Shown here one piece after another: positions 8,718 to 19,801 of a stretch of DNA of 37,921 nucleotides. A program made the position numbers and the translations under genes. The notes beneath the pieces were generated by a model, which did no database searches, was not told the DNA's origin, and worked only from the letters and a program-made list of their open reading frames with translations. Source of the DNA: SCGC-AG-212-J23 sp035649175. GTDB lineage: Bacteria > Pseudomonadota > Gammaproteobacteria > Burkholderiales > SG8-39. The DNA is taken from assembly GCA_035649175.1 (NCBI GenBank), contig DASRKB010000013.1, forward strand, positions 1 to 37,921, given 5' to 3'. Each line of letters starts with the position of its first letter. The first letter of the stretch is position 1.

Positions 8718-11368
8718 CGCAGGTCGAACTTACCCGATTTCCGCAGCAGCAGCTTCTCGCCCTCGAGCAGGAACATCAGCGCGGCGCCCACGGCGACGAT
8801 GAGCACGCCGTCGGCAAGCGCGACCGGGCGGCTCGCGAACCAGAGGTTCATCACCGGCGCGTAGGTGAAGGCAAACTGGGCCGCCGCCGCGGCGGCGATC
8901 GCGATGAGCACCGCGGGCGTGCCGAGCGCGCCGCGCAGCGTGATCGAGCCGCCGTGCAGGTAGCGCACGTTGAAGAGGTAGAAGATCTCGAGCACTACCA
9001 GTGCGTTCACCACCAGGGTGCGCGCGGCCTCGAGCTCGTAGCCGCGCGCGAGCGCGTTGAAGAAGATCCCGAGGCAGACGCCGGCGAAAAGCACCGAGAC
9101 CAGCACCACACGCCACACGAGGAAGCGCGAAAGGAGCGGCGCTTGCGCCCGGCGCGGCGCGCGGCGCATCACGCCGGGCTCCGAGGGCTCGAAGGCGAGC
9201 ACCAGGCCGAGCGTGGCCGCGGTGACCAGGTTCACCCAGAGGATCTGCACCGCGCTCATCGGCAGCACGAGCCCCGAGAGCAGGCAGGCGATCACGGTCA
9301 GCACCTCGCCGCCATTAGTGGGCAGTGTCCAGGCGACCACCTTGCGGATGTTGTCATACACCGTGCGGCCCTCGTGCACCGCATTCACGATGGAGGCGAA
9401 GTTGTCGTCGAGCAGCACCATCTCGGCGGCCTCCTTGGCCGCCTCGGTGCCCTTGATGCCCATGGCCACGCCGACGTCGGCGGCCTTGAGCGAGGGCGCA
9501 TCGTTCACGCCGTCGCCGGTCATGGCCACCACCGCGCCGCGCGCCTGCAGCGCGCGCACGATGCGCAGCTTGTGCTCGGGGCTCGCGCGCGCGAAGACCG
9601 ACGCCCGGTGCACCTCCTCCTCGAACGCCGCCGGCTCGAGCGCGTCGAGCTCGCGGCCGGTGAGCGCCCGCGGCCTCTCGGCGAGCTCGAGCTGGCGCGC
9701 GATGGCGAGCGCGGTGGCGGCATGGTCGCCGGTAATCATTTTCACCGCGATGCCTGCGTCGCGGCATTCGGCGATGGCGGCGAGCACCTCCGCGCGCGGC
9801 GGGTCGATGAAGCCGACGATGCCCAGGAACTCGAGCTCTTGAACGGATTCGAGCGCAAGGTGGTGCGTCTCATCGTCTACCCGCCTCGAACAGAATCCGA
9901 GAACTCTTTCACCGGCAGCGGCGGCAGCGGCGATCCGCTCGGCCCAGTAGTCGCGGTCGGCCCCAGGCGCAAGCTCGAGCAGGCGTTCCGGCGCACCCTT
10001 GACGAAGACCACCTTGCGCCCGTCGGGCGCGCGATGCAGCGTCGCCATCAGGCGATGCGCCGCGTCGAAGGGAAGCTCGTCGAGCCGCGGCCATTCGCCG
10101 CGCACGTGGTCGGGATTGAGCCCCGCCTTCATGGCGAGCGCGACGAGCGCGCCTTCCATCGGGTCGCCTTCCACCGTCCACGCGCCTTCGCGCTGGTGGA
10201 GATGCGCGTCGTTGCAGAGCAGGCTGCAGCGCACCACCGGCATGGCGGAGGCGAGCGCGGCGGCGTCGTCGTCGTGGCCGACCGCCTCGATGTCGCCCTT
10301 CGGCGCATAGCCCGCGCCGCTCACCGCCGCCTCGTGCTCGGCGGTGACGATGCGCGCCGCGGTCATCTCGTTGCGGGTAAGCGTGCCGGTCTTGTCGGAG
10401 CAGATCACCGAGGTGGCGCCGAGGGTCTCCACCGCGGGCAGGCGCCGGATCACCGCGTTCCTCGACGCCATGCGCTGCACGCCGATGGCGAGCGTGATGG
10501 TGATGACGGCCGGCAGGCCTTCGGGAATGAGGCTCACCGCGAGCGCCACCACGGCGATGAGGGCCTCGGTCCAGGCGTAGCCGCGCACGAGCACCGCGAA
10601 GGCGAAGAGCGCGGCCGCGCCGCCGATCGCCACCACGGTGAGGCGCCGGCCGAAGCGGTTGATCTGGCGCAGGAGCGGCGTGGTGAGCTCCTCCACCTCC
10701 TGCAGCAGGGCGCTGATGCGGCCGATCTGGGTGCGCGGGCCGGTGGCGACCGCGACCCCCCTCGCCTGCCCTGCGGCGACGAGCGTGCCGGAGAACGCCA
10801 TGCTGTGGCGCTCGCCGAGCTCGGCCTGCGCCGGCGCGGGCTCGTCCTTCTTCTGCGCCGGCACCGACTCGCCGGTGAGCAGCGCCTCGTCGACGAGGAG
10901 CCCGCGCGAACGCAGCAGGCGCAGGTCGGCCGGCACGCGCTCGCCCGGCTCGAGGAGCACCACGTCGCCGGGCACGAGCGAGGCGACGTCGACCGAGCGG
11001 CGCGTCCCGTCGCGCAGCACGGCGGCGCGCGGCGAGATGAGCCGGCGCATCGCCGCGAGCGCCTTCTCGGCCTTGCCTTCCTGCAGGAAGCCGACCACCG
11101 CGTTCACCACCACCACGGCGATGATCACCGCCGCGTCGATGGTATGGCCCAGCACGAACGCCGCCACGGCGGCGGCGAGCAGGAAGTAGATAAGCGCATT
11201 GTGGAACTGCGCGAGGAAGCGCATGAGCGGGGAGCGCGCGCGCGCCTCGGGAAGCGCGTTCGGCCCGTGCGCCGCCAGCCGCCGCTGCGCCTCGGCGGAG
11301 CTCAGGCCCTCGTGGCGCGCCTCGAGCGCCGCGAGCACCTCCTCGGCGTGCCGCGCGTGCCAGTCCAT
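8714..11368 (-). CDS. P2-type cation-transporting ATPase (Ca2+/Na+-ATPase-like)
   Basis: 884 aa from ATG 11368 (MDWHARHAEEVLAAL), which starts the cation-ATPase N domain. Further features are LVPGDVVLLEPGERVPAD and TGESVP (actuator), SLIPEGLPAVITITLAIGV (fourth helix, PEGLP typical of P2 Ca2+/Na+ pumps), DKTGTLTRNEM (phosphorylated Asp), KGAPER (nucleotide domain), TGDGVNDAPSLKAADVG (hinge), and about four to six C-terminal helices from WTLPTNGGEV. It would export or import a cation at the expense of ATP across the inner membrane; the ion is not certain. First gene of a five-gene minus-strand run (ATPase, USP, APH-fold kinase, APS kinase, pyrophosphatase). CATACT at 11380-11375 could be a -10 placing the start site at the ATG; no FNR box is found at the matching distance. 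Confidence 0.92.
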   Translation of the reverse strand: MDWHARHAEEVLAALEARHEGLSSAEAQRRLAAHGPNALPEARARSPLMRFLAQFHNALIYFLLAAAVAAFVLGHTIDAAVIIAVVVVNAVVGFLQEGKAEKALAAMRRLISPRAAVLRDGTRRSVDVASLVPGDVVLLEPGERVPADLRLLRSRGLLVDEALLTGESVPAQKKDEPAPAQAELGERHSMAFSGTLVAAGQARGVAVATGPRTQIGRISALLQEVEELTTPLLRQINRFGRRLTVVAIGGAAALFAFAVLVRGYAWTEALIAVVALAVSLIPEGLPAVITITLAIGVQRMASRNAVIRRLPAVETLGATSVICSDKTGTLTRNEMTAARIVTAEHEAAVSGAGYAPKGDIEAVGHDDDAAALASAMPVVRCSLLCNDAHLHQREGAWTVEGDPMEGALVALAMKAGLNPDHVRGEWPRLDELPFDAAHRLMATLHRAPDGRKVVFVKGAPERLLELAPGADRDYWAERIAAAAAAGERVLGFCSRRVDDETHHLALESVQELEFLGIVGFIDPPRAEVLAAIAECRDAGIAVKMITGDHAATALAIARQLELAERPRALTGRELDALEPAAFEEEVHRASVFARASPEHKLRIVRALQARGAVVAMTGDGVNDAPSLKAADVGVAMGIKGTEAAKEAAEMVLLDDNFASIVNAVHEGRTVYDNIRKVVAWTLPTNGGEVLTVIACLLSGLVLPMSAVQILWVNLVTAATLGLVLAFEPSEPGVMRRAPRRAQAPLLSRFLVWRVVLVSVLFAGVCLGIFFNALARGYELEAARTLVVNALVVLEIFYLFNVRYLHGGSITLRGALGTPAVLIAIAAAAAAQFAFTYAPVMNLWFASRPVALADGVLIVAVGAALMFLLEGEKLLLRKSGKFDLR

Positions 11369-11430
11369 TGCTCGAGTATGCCGCGGAATGGATCTTGCAT
11401 TGGGGACGGATTCGCTACGGAGAACGCGCC

Positions 11431-11823
11431 ATGGCATTGACCCGCGATCAGACCGAGGAGCTGCGCAGCATGATGGAGGAGCGCCGACGCGTGCTGCTCG
11501 CCGAGCTGCAGGAAGGCACCGAGCGCGCACGCGCCGACCTCCGGGAGGACCTCGCCGGCCCCGCGCCGGATGCGGGCGACGAGTCGGTCGCCACGCTGAT
11601 CGGCGACCTGGACCACGCCGACGTGTCGCGCGACCTCGCCGAGCTGCGCGCGCTCGATGCGGCGCGCGAGCGCATGAAGGAAGGCAGCTACGGCGTGTGC
11701 TCGGACTGCGGCGGCGAGATCGACTACCCGCGGCTCAAGGCCGCGCCGGCGGCCCTGCGCTGCATCCGCTGCCAGACCCTGCACGAGAAAACATACGCGA
11801 GCCCCAGCGGATCCAGCCTCTGA
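11431..11823 (+). CDS. TraR/DksA-family zinc-finger protein
   Basis: 130 aa from ATG 11431, preceded by GGAGA. An N-terminal helical hairpin (MMEERRRVLLAELQEG through ARERMKEG) precedes a C4 zinc finger, CSDCGGEID and then CIRCQTLHEK, as in DksA/TraR/YbiI proteins that act in the RNA-polymerase secondary channel. DksA carries a DxxDxA motif at the hairpin tip; here the corresponding region is DAGDESVATLIGDLDHADVSRD, so DksA-like activity is plausible but unproven. Divergent from the ATPase operon with 62 bases between starts, so the two may share a control region. It could tie the stress genes to the stringent response. Confidence 0.82.
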   Translation: MALTRDQTEELRSMMEERRRVLLAELQEGTERARADLREDLAGPAPDAGDESVATLIGDLDHADVSRDLAELRALDAARERMKEGSYGVCSDCGGEIDYPRLKAAPAALRCIRCQTLHEKTYASPSGSSL

Positions 11824-11825
11824 AT

Positions 11826-11915
11826 TAGTGCCTCAGTGATGAAAAAGGGGGCAGGACCCTTTTTCGCTACCGCGAGCGAAGAAAAAGGGTCCTGACCCCT
11901 TTTTCTAGTGCCTCA
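11826..11915. repeat. REP-type inverted repeat flanked by a 10-bp direct repeat
   Basis: TAGTGCCTCA at 11826-11835 recurs at 11906-11915. Between the copies lie two oppositely oriented arms, each itself an imperfect palindrome of AAAAAGGG-TC-GGACCC-TTTTT type (about 11841-11868 and 11874-11905). Together they would fold into one long hairpin of REPIN form. The right copy overlaps the stop codon of the FAD-oxidoreductase gene (TAG at 11907-11905). The direct repeat looks like a target duplication made when the element arrived. The hairpin, with A/T runs on both sides, could also act as a bidirectional terminator between the converging DksA-like and FAD-protein genes. Confidence 0.75.
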
Positions 11916-13212
11916 GGACGCACTTCTCGTATAGCCCCGGGAAGACGCCGCCCGGGTCGTACTTGCGCTTGAGCGCCGCGTAGGCCTCGCCGCCGTAGCG
12001 GCGATGGAACTCCTCCTCCGGGAAGTAGCTGTCGGAGTAGAGCGACTTGATGCCGCCGAGGGCCGCAACCCGCTCCTCGATGCGGCGGTTGAAGTAGCCG
12101 CGCGGACGCGCCTCGCGCGTTCGCTTCACATCCCAGAAGCCGAAGTTCACGTACCAATCGTCGGTCCTGGGGTACAGCGTGAAGGATTTCATCCCGGCAA
12201 AGCCGATGGGGCAGACCCATTGCGGCCAGAGCGCGATCTCCTTCGCGTAGAAGTCGAAGAACTCGGCGGCGCGCCCAAGCGGGATGTCGACGTCCTGAAT
12301 TATCGACTCCGAATGCAGCCCGAGCACGCGCTCGAGCTTCTTCGTCAGCCCCACGCGGCTGTTCCAGCGCATGATCTTGGTGTAGGTCCGCGATCCGAGC
12401 CGCTCTTTCCCATACAGTCTTCTTATCAAAGGCTGCTGAGCGAAAACGTTCTTCGAGCACCAGAACCAGTCGGTGTCCCAGCGCCACAGGTAGTCGTGGA
12501 TGCTGAGATAGTCCTCGCGCCGCTCGGCGATCGAGCGATAGTAGATCTTCTCGAAGGTATAGTCGCTCGTGTAGGGCGCGCTGTCGACGAAGCGGCCCAG
12601 CGTGACGAACATCCGCCCGGGCTCGAAGATCGTGCCGTCGATGAAGTCCGCCTCGTTCTTTTCCAGGGTTTCTCCGAGAAACCGGAAGTACTTTTCGATG
12701 TCGGAGAACCCCACATGCTCGAGGCGCACATACGGCTTGACCGGGATGGTCCTCGCCTTGACGCGAAGCGCGTAGCCGAGCGTGCCGTAGGAGTTGGGGA
12801 AGCCGAAGAAGAGATCGGCGTGCTCGTTCTCCGGCGTCGCGGTGACGATGCGGCCGTCGGCCAGCAGCACCTCGAGCTCAAGCATGGTGTCGTGCACCAG
12901 GCCCTGACGATGCGAGGACGACTCGATGCCCACGCCCGCCACCGCGCCGCCCAGCGTGATCGTCTTGAGCTGCGGCACCACTGCCGGCATGACGCCTCGC
13001 GCCAGGCAGCCGCGCACCAGGTCCTCGTAGGGGATCATGCCTTCGGCATCGACCAAGCCCTTGCCGACGCAAAGGATCTCGTTGAAATTCCTGACGTCGA
13101 GCCGGCGCCGGCCGCGCGCGACCCGGTCGCGGAAGAGATTCGAGCTGTCCTTCGCGAGGCCGATCGGCCCGGCGCCTTCCCTAAGCCGCGCGGCCAGGGC
13201 TTCTTTTTTCAG
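11905..13212 (-). CDS. FAD-binding oxidoreductase, partner of the fatty-acid methyltransferase (TmsA/BfaA-like)
   Basis: About 435 aa. An N-terminal PCMH-type FAD domain (RLDVRNFNEILCVGK...MIPYEDLVRGCLARG, then VVPQLKTITLGGAVAGVGIESSS) leads into LEVLLADGRIVTATPENEHADLF. A C-terminal half follows that is typical of sterol-24-reductase-like enzymes (FWDVKRTREAR; YFPEEEFHRRYGGEAYAALKRKYDP). No ATG or GTG begins this frame. The first TTG (13056) would delete conserved FAD-domain sequence, whereas homology extends upstream into EALAARLREGAGPIGLAKDSSNLFRDR. CTG 13212 (M)KKEALAARL is the best candidate, overlapping the methyltransferase gene by 32 bp. In actinobacteria this pair methylates oleoyl chains and reduces the 10-methylene product to 10-methylstearate; Rhodobacter UfaD is a relative. 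The same chemistry is inferred here. Confidence 0.78.
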   Translation of the reverse strand: MKKEALAARLREGAGPIGLAKDSSNLFRDRVARGRRRLDVRNFNEILCVGKGLVDAEGMIPYEDLVRGCLARGVMPAVVPQLKTITLGGAVAGVGIESSSHRQGLVHDTMLELEVLLADGRIVTATPENEHADLFFGFPNSYGTLGYALRVKARTIPVKPYVRLEHVGFSDIEKYFRFLGETLEKNEADFIDGTIFEPGRMFVTLGRFVDSAPYTSDYTFEKIYYRSIAERREDYLSIHDYLWRWDTDWFWCSKNVFAQQPLIRRLYGKERLGSRTYTKIMRWNSRVGLTKKLERVLGLHSESIIQDVDIPLGRAAEFFDFYAKEIALWPQWVCPIGFAGMKSFTLYPRTDDWYVNFGFWDVKRTREARPRGYFNRRIEERVAALGGIKSLYSDSYFPEEEFHRRYGGEAYAALKRKYDPGGVFPGLYEKCVLRH

Positions 13213-14434
13213 CGAATGCTGGCTCGCGCTCGTAGAGGAAGCTCCGGCTCATCGGATAGTTGGCACGCGTGATGTTCCCCTTCGAGAACACGATCTGGAA
13301 GAGGTGCGTGTAGCCGGCCGGCGAGCGGAACATCTCGGCGCAGCCGTAGAGATAAATGCGCCACTTGCGGCGGAAGCGCTCGTCGAACGTCTTCGGGTCG
13401 AGCGCGCGTATCCTCTCCCAATTGCGGTCGAAGCGCTCGCCCCATGCGTCCAGCGTGAGCGCGTAGTGCCGGCGCAGGTTCTCGATGTCGACCACCTCCA
13501 GCCCGGCGCGCTCCATGGCTGCGATCGTGTGCGCCAGGCTCGGAATCCAGCCGCCGGGAAAGATGTGCTTGCGGATGAAGAACTCGGTCTGGAAGTGCCC
13601 GACATGGCCGATGAAGTGCAGCATCCCGAGGCCCCCGGGCTTGAGGAACCTCGCGTGCGCCCGCACCACCTCCTCGAGCGAGTCGCGCCCGGCGTGCTCG
13701 AGCGTGCCGATCGAAGCGACCTTGTCGTACTCGCGGCGCGCATCGCGGAAGTCCGTGTCGATCACCGAGAGCGAGCCGCCGAGGCGCCGGCGCTCGATTT
13801 CCTTCCTGACCATCTCGACCTGCGAGGTGGTGTTGTTGATGCCGGTGACCTTGACGCCGAAGCGCTCGTGCGCGCGGAACATGAACCCGCCAAACCCCGA
13901 GCCGATGTCCACCACCTCCTCGCCCGGCTGCAGGCGCAGCTTGGTCGCGACGTGGTCGATCTTGTTCCGCTGCGCCTCCTCCAGCGTGCGCGTGCCTTCC
14001 TTCCAGTACGCGCAGGTGTACATCATGTGCGGGTCATCCAGCCAGTAGCGGTAGAACTCGGTGCAGAGCGCGTAGTGAAACTCGGCATTCGCCTTCGCCT
14101 GCTGCCAGCTCGTGTTGGCGAAGCGGAACTCGTGCCAGCGGTTGCGCAGGTTGACGAGCGGCTTCATGTTCGCCACCCCGCCCTCCATGCCGACCGCCAT
14201 CGCCTTGGCGAGGCTGCCCTCGATATCGACGTCGCCATCGAAGTAGGACTCGAGCAACCCGATGTGGCCGAACGCGGCGATGCGCAGGTAGGGCCGCGCA
14301 TTGCGGAAGACAAGGGTGAAGGCGGGCTCCCCCTCCCGGCTGCGCAGCTCGGCGCCGTCGGCGAAGCGCACCGCGAATGGCGTCGCGGTGCGCCGGCCGG
14401 CAGCCTTGAGCAGTCGTTGGATCGCGGCTCTCAC
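13181..14434 (-). CDS. Cyclopropane-fatty-acid-synthase-family SAM methyltransferase (TmsB/BfaB-like)
   Basis: 417 aa from GTG 14434; the next Met codons would cut into the N-terminal domain. SAM motif I is VVDIGSGFGGFMFRA, followed by GINNTTSQVEMV, DFRDARREYDKVASIGTLEHAG and KPGGLGMLHFIGH. Then comes the CFA-synthase region FIRKHIFPGGWIPSLAHTIAAM, ENLRRHYALTLDAWGERF and a C-terminal YLYGCAEMFRSP helix. Such enzymes methylate the double bond of unsaturated phospholipid acyl chains. With the FAD oxidoreductase directly downstream and overlapping, a 10-methyl (branched) rather than cyclopropane product is the better guess. An A6 run near the end (13204-13209) lies where a one-base loss would fuse the two frames. 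The -10-like TAAAAT at 14449-14444 suggests a nearly leaderless start. Confidence 0.85.
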   Translation of the reverse strand: MRAAIQRLLKAAGRRTATPFAVRFADGAELRSREGEPAFTLVFRNARPYLRIAAFGHIGLLESYFDGDVDIEGSLAKAMAVGMEGGVANMKPLVNLRNRWHEFRFANTSWQQAKANAEFHYALCTEFYRYWLDDPHMMYTCAYWKEGTRTLEEAQRNKIDHVATKLRLQPGEEVVDIGSGFGGFMFRAHERFGVKVTGINNTTSQVEMVRKEIERRRLGGSLSVIDTDFRDARREYDKVASIGTLEHAGRDSLEEVVRAHARFLKPGGLGMLHFIGHVGHFQTEFFIRKHIFPGGWIPSLAHTIAAMERAGLEVVDIENLRRHYALTLDAWGERFDRNWERIRALDPKTFDERFRRKWRIYLYGCAEMFRSPAGYTHLFQIVFSKGNITRANYPMSRSFLYEREPAFAEKRSPGRAA

Positions 14435-14436
14435 AG

Positions 14437-14455
14437 CGGGGCGATTTTAGCCCCG
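14437..14455 (-). promoter_or_regulatory. Inverted repeat around the -10 of the methyltransferase gene
   Basis: CGGGGC-gatttta-GCCCCG, 6-bp perfect arms flanking the minus-strand TAAAAT (14449-14444). The arms begin only 3 bases upstream of the GTG start. This could be an operator for a repressor occluding the -10, or a small hairpin. No -35 of sigma70 type was found at 16-18 bp. Confidence 0.4.
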
Positions 14456-14531
14456 GGATTTTGCGATCGGGTAGAAGGTCCCCTGCAACTTCTGCTAGCC
14501 TGACCGGGTCTCCGGAGAGTCAGGAGAAATT

Positions 14532-14762
14532 ATGGCGACCCGCAAGCCCCCAGCAAAAAAAGCTTCTTCCAGAAAGTCCCGGTCAGCGCCTCCGTTCACC
14601 GGCGGGATGCAGCCCGATCCCTCCCCGGAAGAACTGTGGAAACAGATCGCCGAAGCCGCCTATTACAGGGCAAAGGCCCGCGACTTCGCCCCGGGGGGCG
14701 AAGTGCAGGACTGGATAGAGGCCGAGGCGGAGGTGATGCAGCGCCTCGGCCGGACTCCTTAG
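14532..14762 (+). CDS. DUF2934-family small protein
   Basis: 76 aa from ATG 14532, preceded by AGGAGAAATT. A basic Lys/Ser/Pro-rich N-terminus (RKPPAKKASSRKSRS) leads to the DUF2934 core ELWKQIAEAAYYRAKARDFA and GGEVQDWIEAEAEV, a short motif of unknown function common in soil and aquatic proteobacteria. The basic tail might bind nucleic acid (inference). The stop overlaps the convergent OmpA-family gene by 4 bases. A TAGCCT hexamer at 14496-14501 could be its -10, but the sequence at the FNR distance (TTGCGATCGGGTAG) is too poor a match to call. Confidence 0.8.
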   Translation: MATRKPPAKKASSRKSRSAPPFTGGMQPDPSPEELWKQIAEAAYYRAKARDFAPGGEVQDWIEAEAEVMQRLGRTP

Positions 14763-15673
14763 CGGCCTGAGCCCGCGCTCGCCTCCGGGGACCCGGAGCT
14801 CGTCGCACCCGCGGCCGGCTGGTCGGTGGCGGCGACTTCGCGCTCGCCGAACACCTCGATCTCGACCCGGCGGTTGGGCTCGAAGCACTCGATCAGCTTG
14901 TTGCCCTTGTATTTGCGGCAGTCCCCGCCGGTGACGAGGTTCTGCTCGCCGCGGCCCTCGGTCTGGATGCGCTCGGTCGAGACGCCCCTCTGTGAGAGGT
15001 ACTGCTTCACCGCGTCGGCACGCTGCTGCGAGAGCTTCTGGTTGTACTGCTCGCTGCCGATCGGGTCGGTGTAGCCGATCGCGACGATCTCGTTCACCTC
15101 GGCGCCTTTCAGCCCGTCGGCGATCTCGTCGAGCTTGCGCTGGCCTTCCGGGCGTAGCTCGGCCTTGTCGAAGCCGAAGAGCACGTCGGTCTCGAGCGTG
15201 ATCTTCTGGATCATCGGGCCGCGTGGCTCCGGCACGGCGACGATCGGCGCGGGCGCTGGCTCGGCGCGCGGCGCGGGCGCCGGCTCGGGCGCGAGTTGCA
15301 CGGTTGCGACCGGCGCGGGCGTGGTGGCGACCGCCACCGCGTCGCAGGGCTCGGCGGCCATCCGCGGCGTCCAGTATCCCCCGCGCCAGCATTCGCCGTA
15401 GGCCGTACGCCAGTTTGTCCCGTTCGGCTGCTCGACATAGCCGGGCTCGAACGCGTCGCGCGGAACGCCACTCGTGGTGGCGGGGACGTTGCGTCGGGCG
15501 GAAGGGGCCTCGCGCTCCTGTGCGCCGGTCACCGAGGCTTGCGCCACCTGCTGGCCGCTTGCGCTCGTCACCTGCCCCGGCTGGGCAAGCGCTGTTCCGG
15601 TATAGGTCGCCAGGGCGGCGATGACCGCGCCGGCAAGGCGGCGCGGAGCTGCTGATTTCATTCCTGTCGTCAC
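14759..15673 (-). CDS. OmpA-family outer-membrane/periplasmic protein, peptidoglycan-binding C-terminus
   Basis: 304 aa from GTG 15673, chosen because AAGGAG sits 6 bases upstream; an ATG four codons later is the alternative. The signal peptide KSAAPRRLAGAVIAALATYTGTALA is cut before QPG. A low-complexity middle includes WRTAYGECWRGGYWTPRM, a motif seen in small OmpA-like proteins of betaproteobacteria, and an Ala/Pro-rich linker (PAPRAEPAPAPIVAVPEPRG). The C-terminal OmpA domain runs from TDVLFGFDKAELRPEGQRKL through IVAIGYTDPIGSEQYNQKLS and ADAVKQYLSQRGV to FEPNRRVEIEVFGE, containing the diaminopimelate-binding Asp and Arg positions. It tethers the outer membrane to peptidoglycan. The upstream gap (15674-15834) holds a degenerate FNR box that points to the opposite gene. 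Confidence 0.88.
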   Translation of the reverse strand: MTTGMKSAAPRRLAGAVIAALATYTGTALAQPGQVTSASGQQVAQASVTGAQEREAPSARRNVPATTSGVPRDAFEPGYVEQPNGTNWRTAYGECWRGGYWTPRMAAEPCDAVAVATTPAPVATVQLAPEPAPAPRAEPAPAPIVAVPEPRGPMIQKITLETDVLFGFDKAELRPEGQRKLDEIADGLKGAEVNEIVAIGYTDPIGSEQYNQKLSQQRADAVKQYLSQRGVSTERIQTEGRGEQNLVTGGDCRKYKGNKLIECFEPNRRVEIEVFGEREVAATDQPAAGATSSGSPEASAGSGR

Positions 15674-15787
15674 GGCTTTCTCCTTTCGTTGAGGTCCGAC
15701 TGGAGGAGTCCAGCAAGCCGTGTTCCCGGCGGCCGACAGTTCGTCCGGTCTACGGACCGCCGCAGGGCGGCTCCGTCACCCGCGCCG

Positions 15788-15801
15788 TTGATCCAGCGCA
15801 A
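15788..15801 (+). promoter_or_regulatory. Degenerate FNR/Dnr-type box (g), TTGATCCAGCGCAA, with -10 TAGCGT
   Basis: The left arm TTGAT is perfect and the right arm CGCAA keeps three of five positions. I call it because TAGCGT (15823-15828) has its centre exactly 31 bp from the box centre (15794.5), the same spacing as the better boxes. The implied start site is 15835, the G of the GTG start codon of the downstream gene. Confidence 0.5.
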
Positions 15802-15834
15802 GACCGGGCCCGGCAGACGGTGTAGCGTAAATTC

Positions 15835-16287
15835 GTGGATGAGCAGATCAAAGGGCGAATCCTGGCGCTTCTGGACGAGCACCGGATCATGACCATCGCC
15901 ACACTCAGGCCGGACGGCTGGCCGCAAGCCACGACGGTGGGCTACGCGAACGAGGGGCTCACGCTCTACTTCCTCTGCGGCCTGGACAGCCAGAAGGCCA
16001 CGAACCTCGCGCGCGACGATCGCGTCTCGCTGACCATCGACCACGACACGCCGCAGGTGATGGACATCACCGGGCTCTCGATGGCCGCGCGCGCGCAGGC
16101 CGTGGGCGACCGGGCCGAACAGGAGAAGGCGCTGCAGTTGCTGATGCGAAAGTACCCGCAGCAGACGGGCCTGCCACTGTCGATGCCCAGCCCGGCGGAT
16201 GTGCGCATCTTCCGCGTGACGCCGACCGTCATCTCCGTACTCGACTACTCCAAGGGCTTCGGACACACCGATCTCGTCGCCTGGTGA
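15835..16287 (+). CDS. Pyridoxamine-5'-phosphate-oxidase-fold (flavin/F420-binding split barrel) protein
   Basis: 150 aa from GTG 15835. The opening IKGRILALLDEHRIMTIATL and RPDGWPQATTVGY followed by LYFLCGLDSQKATNLARDDRVSLTI is the PNPOx-like split-barrel signature. The C-terminus (VRIFRVTPTVISVLDYSKGFGHTD) contains the usual last strand. Such proteins bind FMN, F420 or heme and reduce or scavenge small molecules; the ligand is not deducible. No ribosome binding site is seen, and the predicted promoter start falls on the GTG, so a leaderless mRNA is expected if box (g) is real. It stands alone between OmpA (divergent) and a small unknown gene. Confidence 0.8.
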   Translation: MDEQIKGRILALLDEHRIMTIATLRPDGWPQATTVGYANEGLTLYFLCGLDSQKATNLARDDRVSLTIDHDTPQVMDITGLSMAARAQAVGDRAEQEKALQLLMRKYPQQTGLPLSMPSPADVRIFRVTPTVISVLDYSKGFGHTDLVAW

Positions 16288-16660
16288 GACCATGGCTCGC
16301 CCGGCGTGTCGCGCCCGATCTTCGTAGGTCGAACGGCAGAGCATGCTTGGCCGAAGGTTTGCTTCTCCTCGCGACTACGGCAGGAGAGCAAGCTCATGAG
16401 GATCAGCGTTTTATGCGAGCGGGGACCCAAGGCGGAAGAGCGTCCCTGCGCGTTCCACCTTGGCGGCCGGCGCCTGCACGTCATGACGGTGCTCGCCTCC
16501 TGGGGAGACGCGCCGCACCGGTATTTCGAGGTCGCGGTGGACGACGGCCGGCGCTTCGTGCTGCACCACGACTTGTCGTTCAGCTGCTGGGAGCTCGCAG
16601 GTGTCTTCGCCGCCGCGAGGCCGCCGCGAGAGCGCCCGGCGCCCGCCAAGGCCTCGCGCG

Positions 16661-19801
<3,141 letters not shown>

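Noticed and set aside
8324..11440. Long plus-strand open frame opposite the P-type ATPase gene
   Set aside because: High-GC shadow: composition is Arg/His/Ala rich without any domain, while the minus strand encodes a complete P-type ATPase.
11437..11451. TTGACCCGCGATCAG as another FNR-type box for the ATPase or DksA-like gene
   Set aside because: It lies inside the DksA-like coding sequence, the spacer between half-sites is 5 rather than 4, the right arm is imperfect, and no -10 lies at the required distance on either strand.
14461..14501. FNR-type promoter for the DUF2934 gene (TTGCGATCGGGTAG with TAGCCT)
   Set aside because: The hexamer spacing fits, but only about five of ten box positions match, no better than chance in this search.
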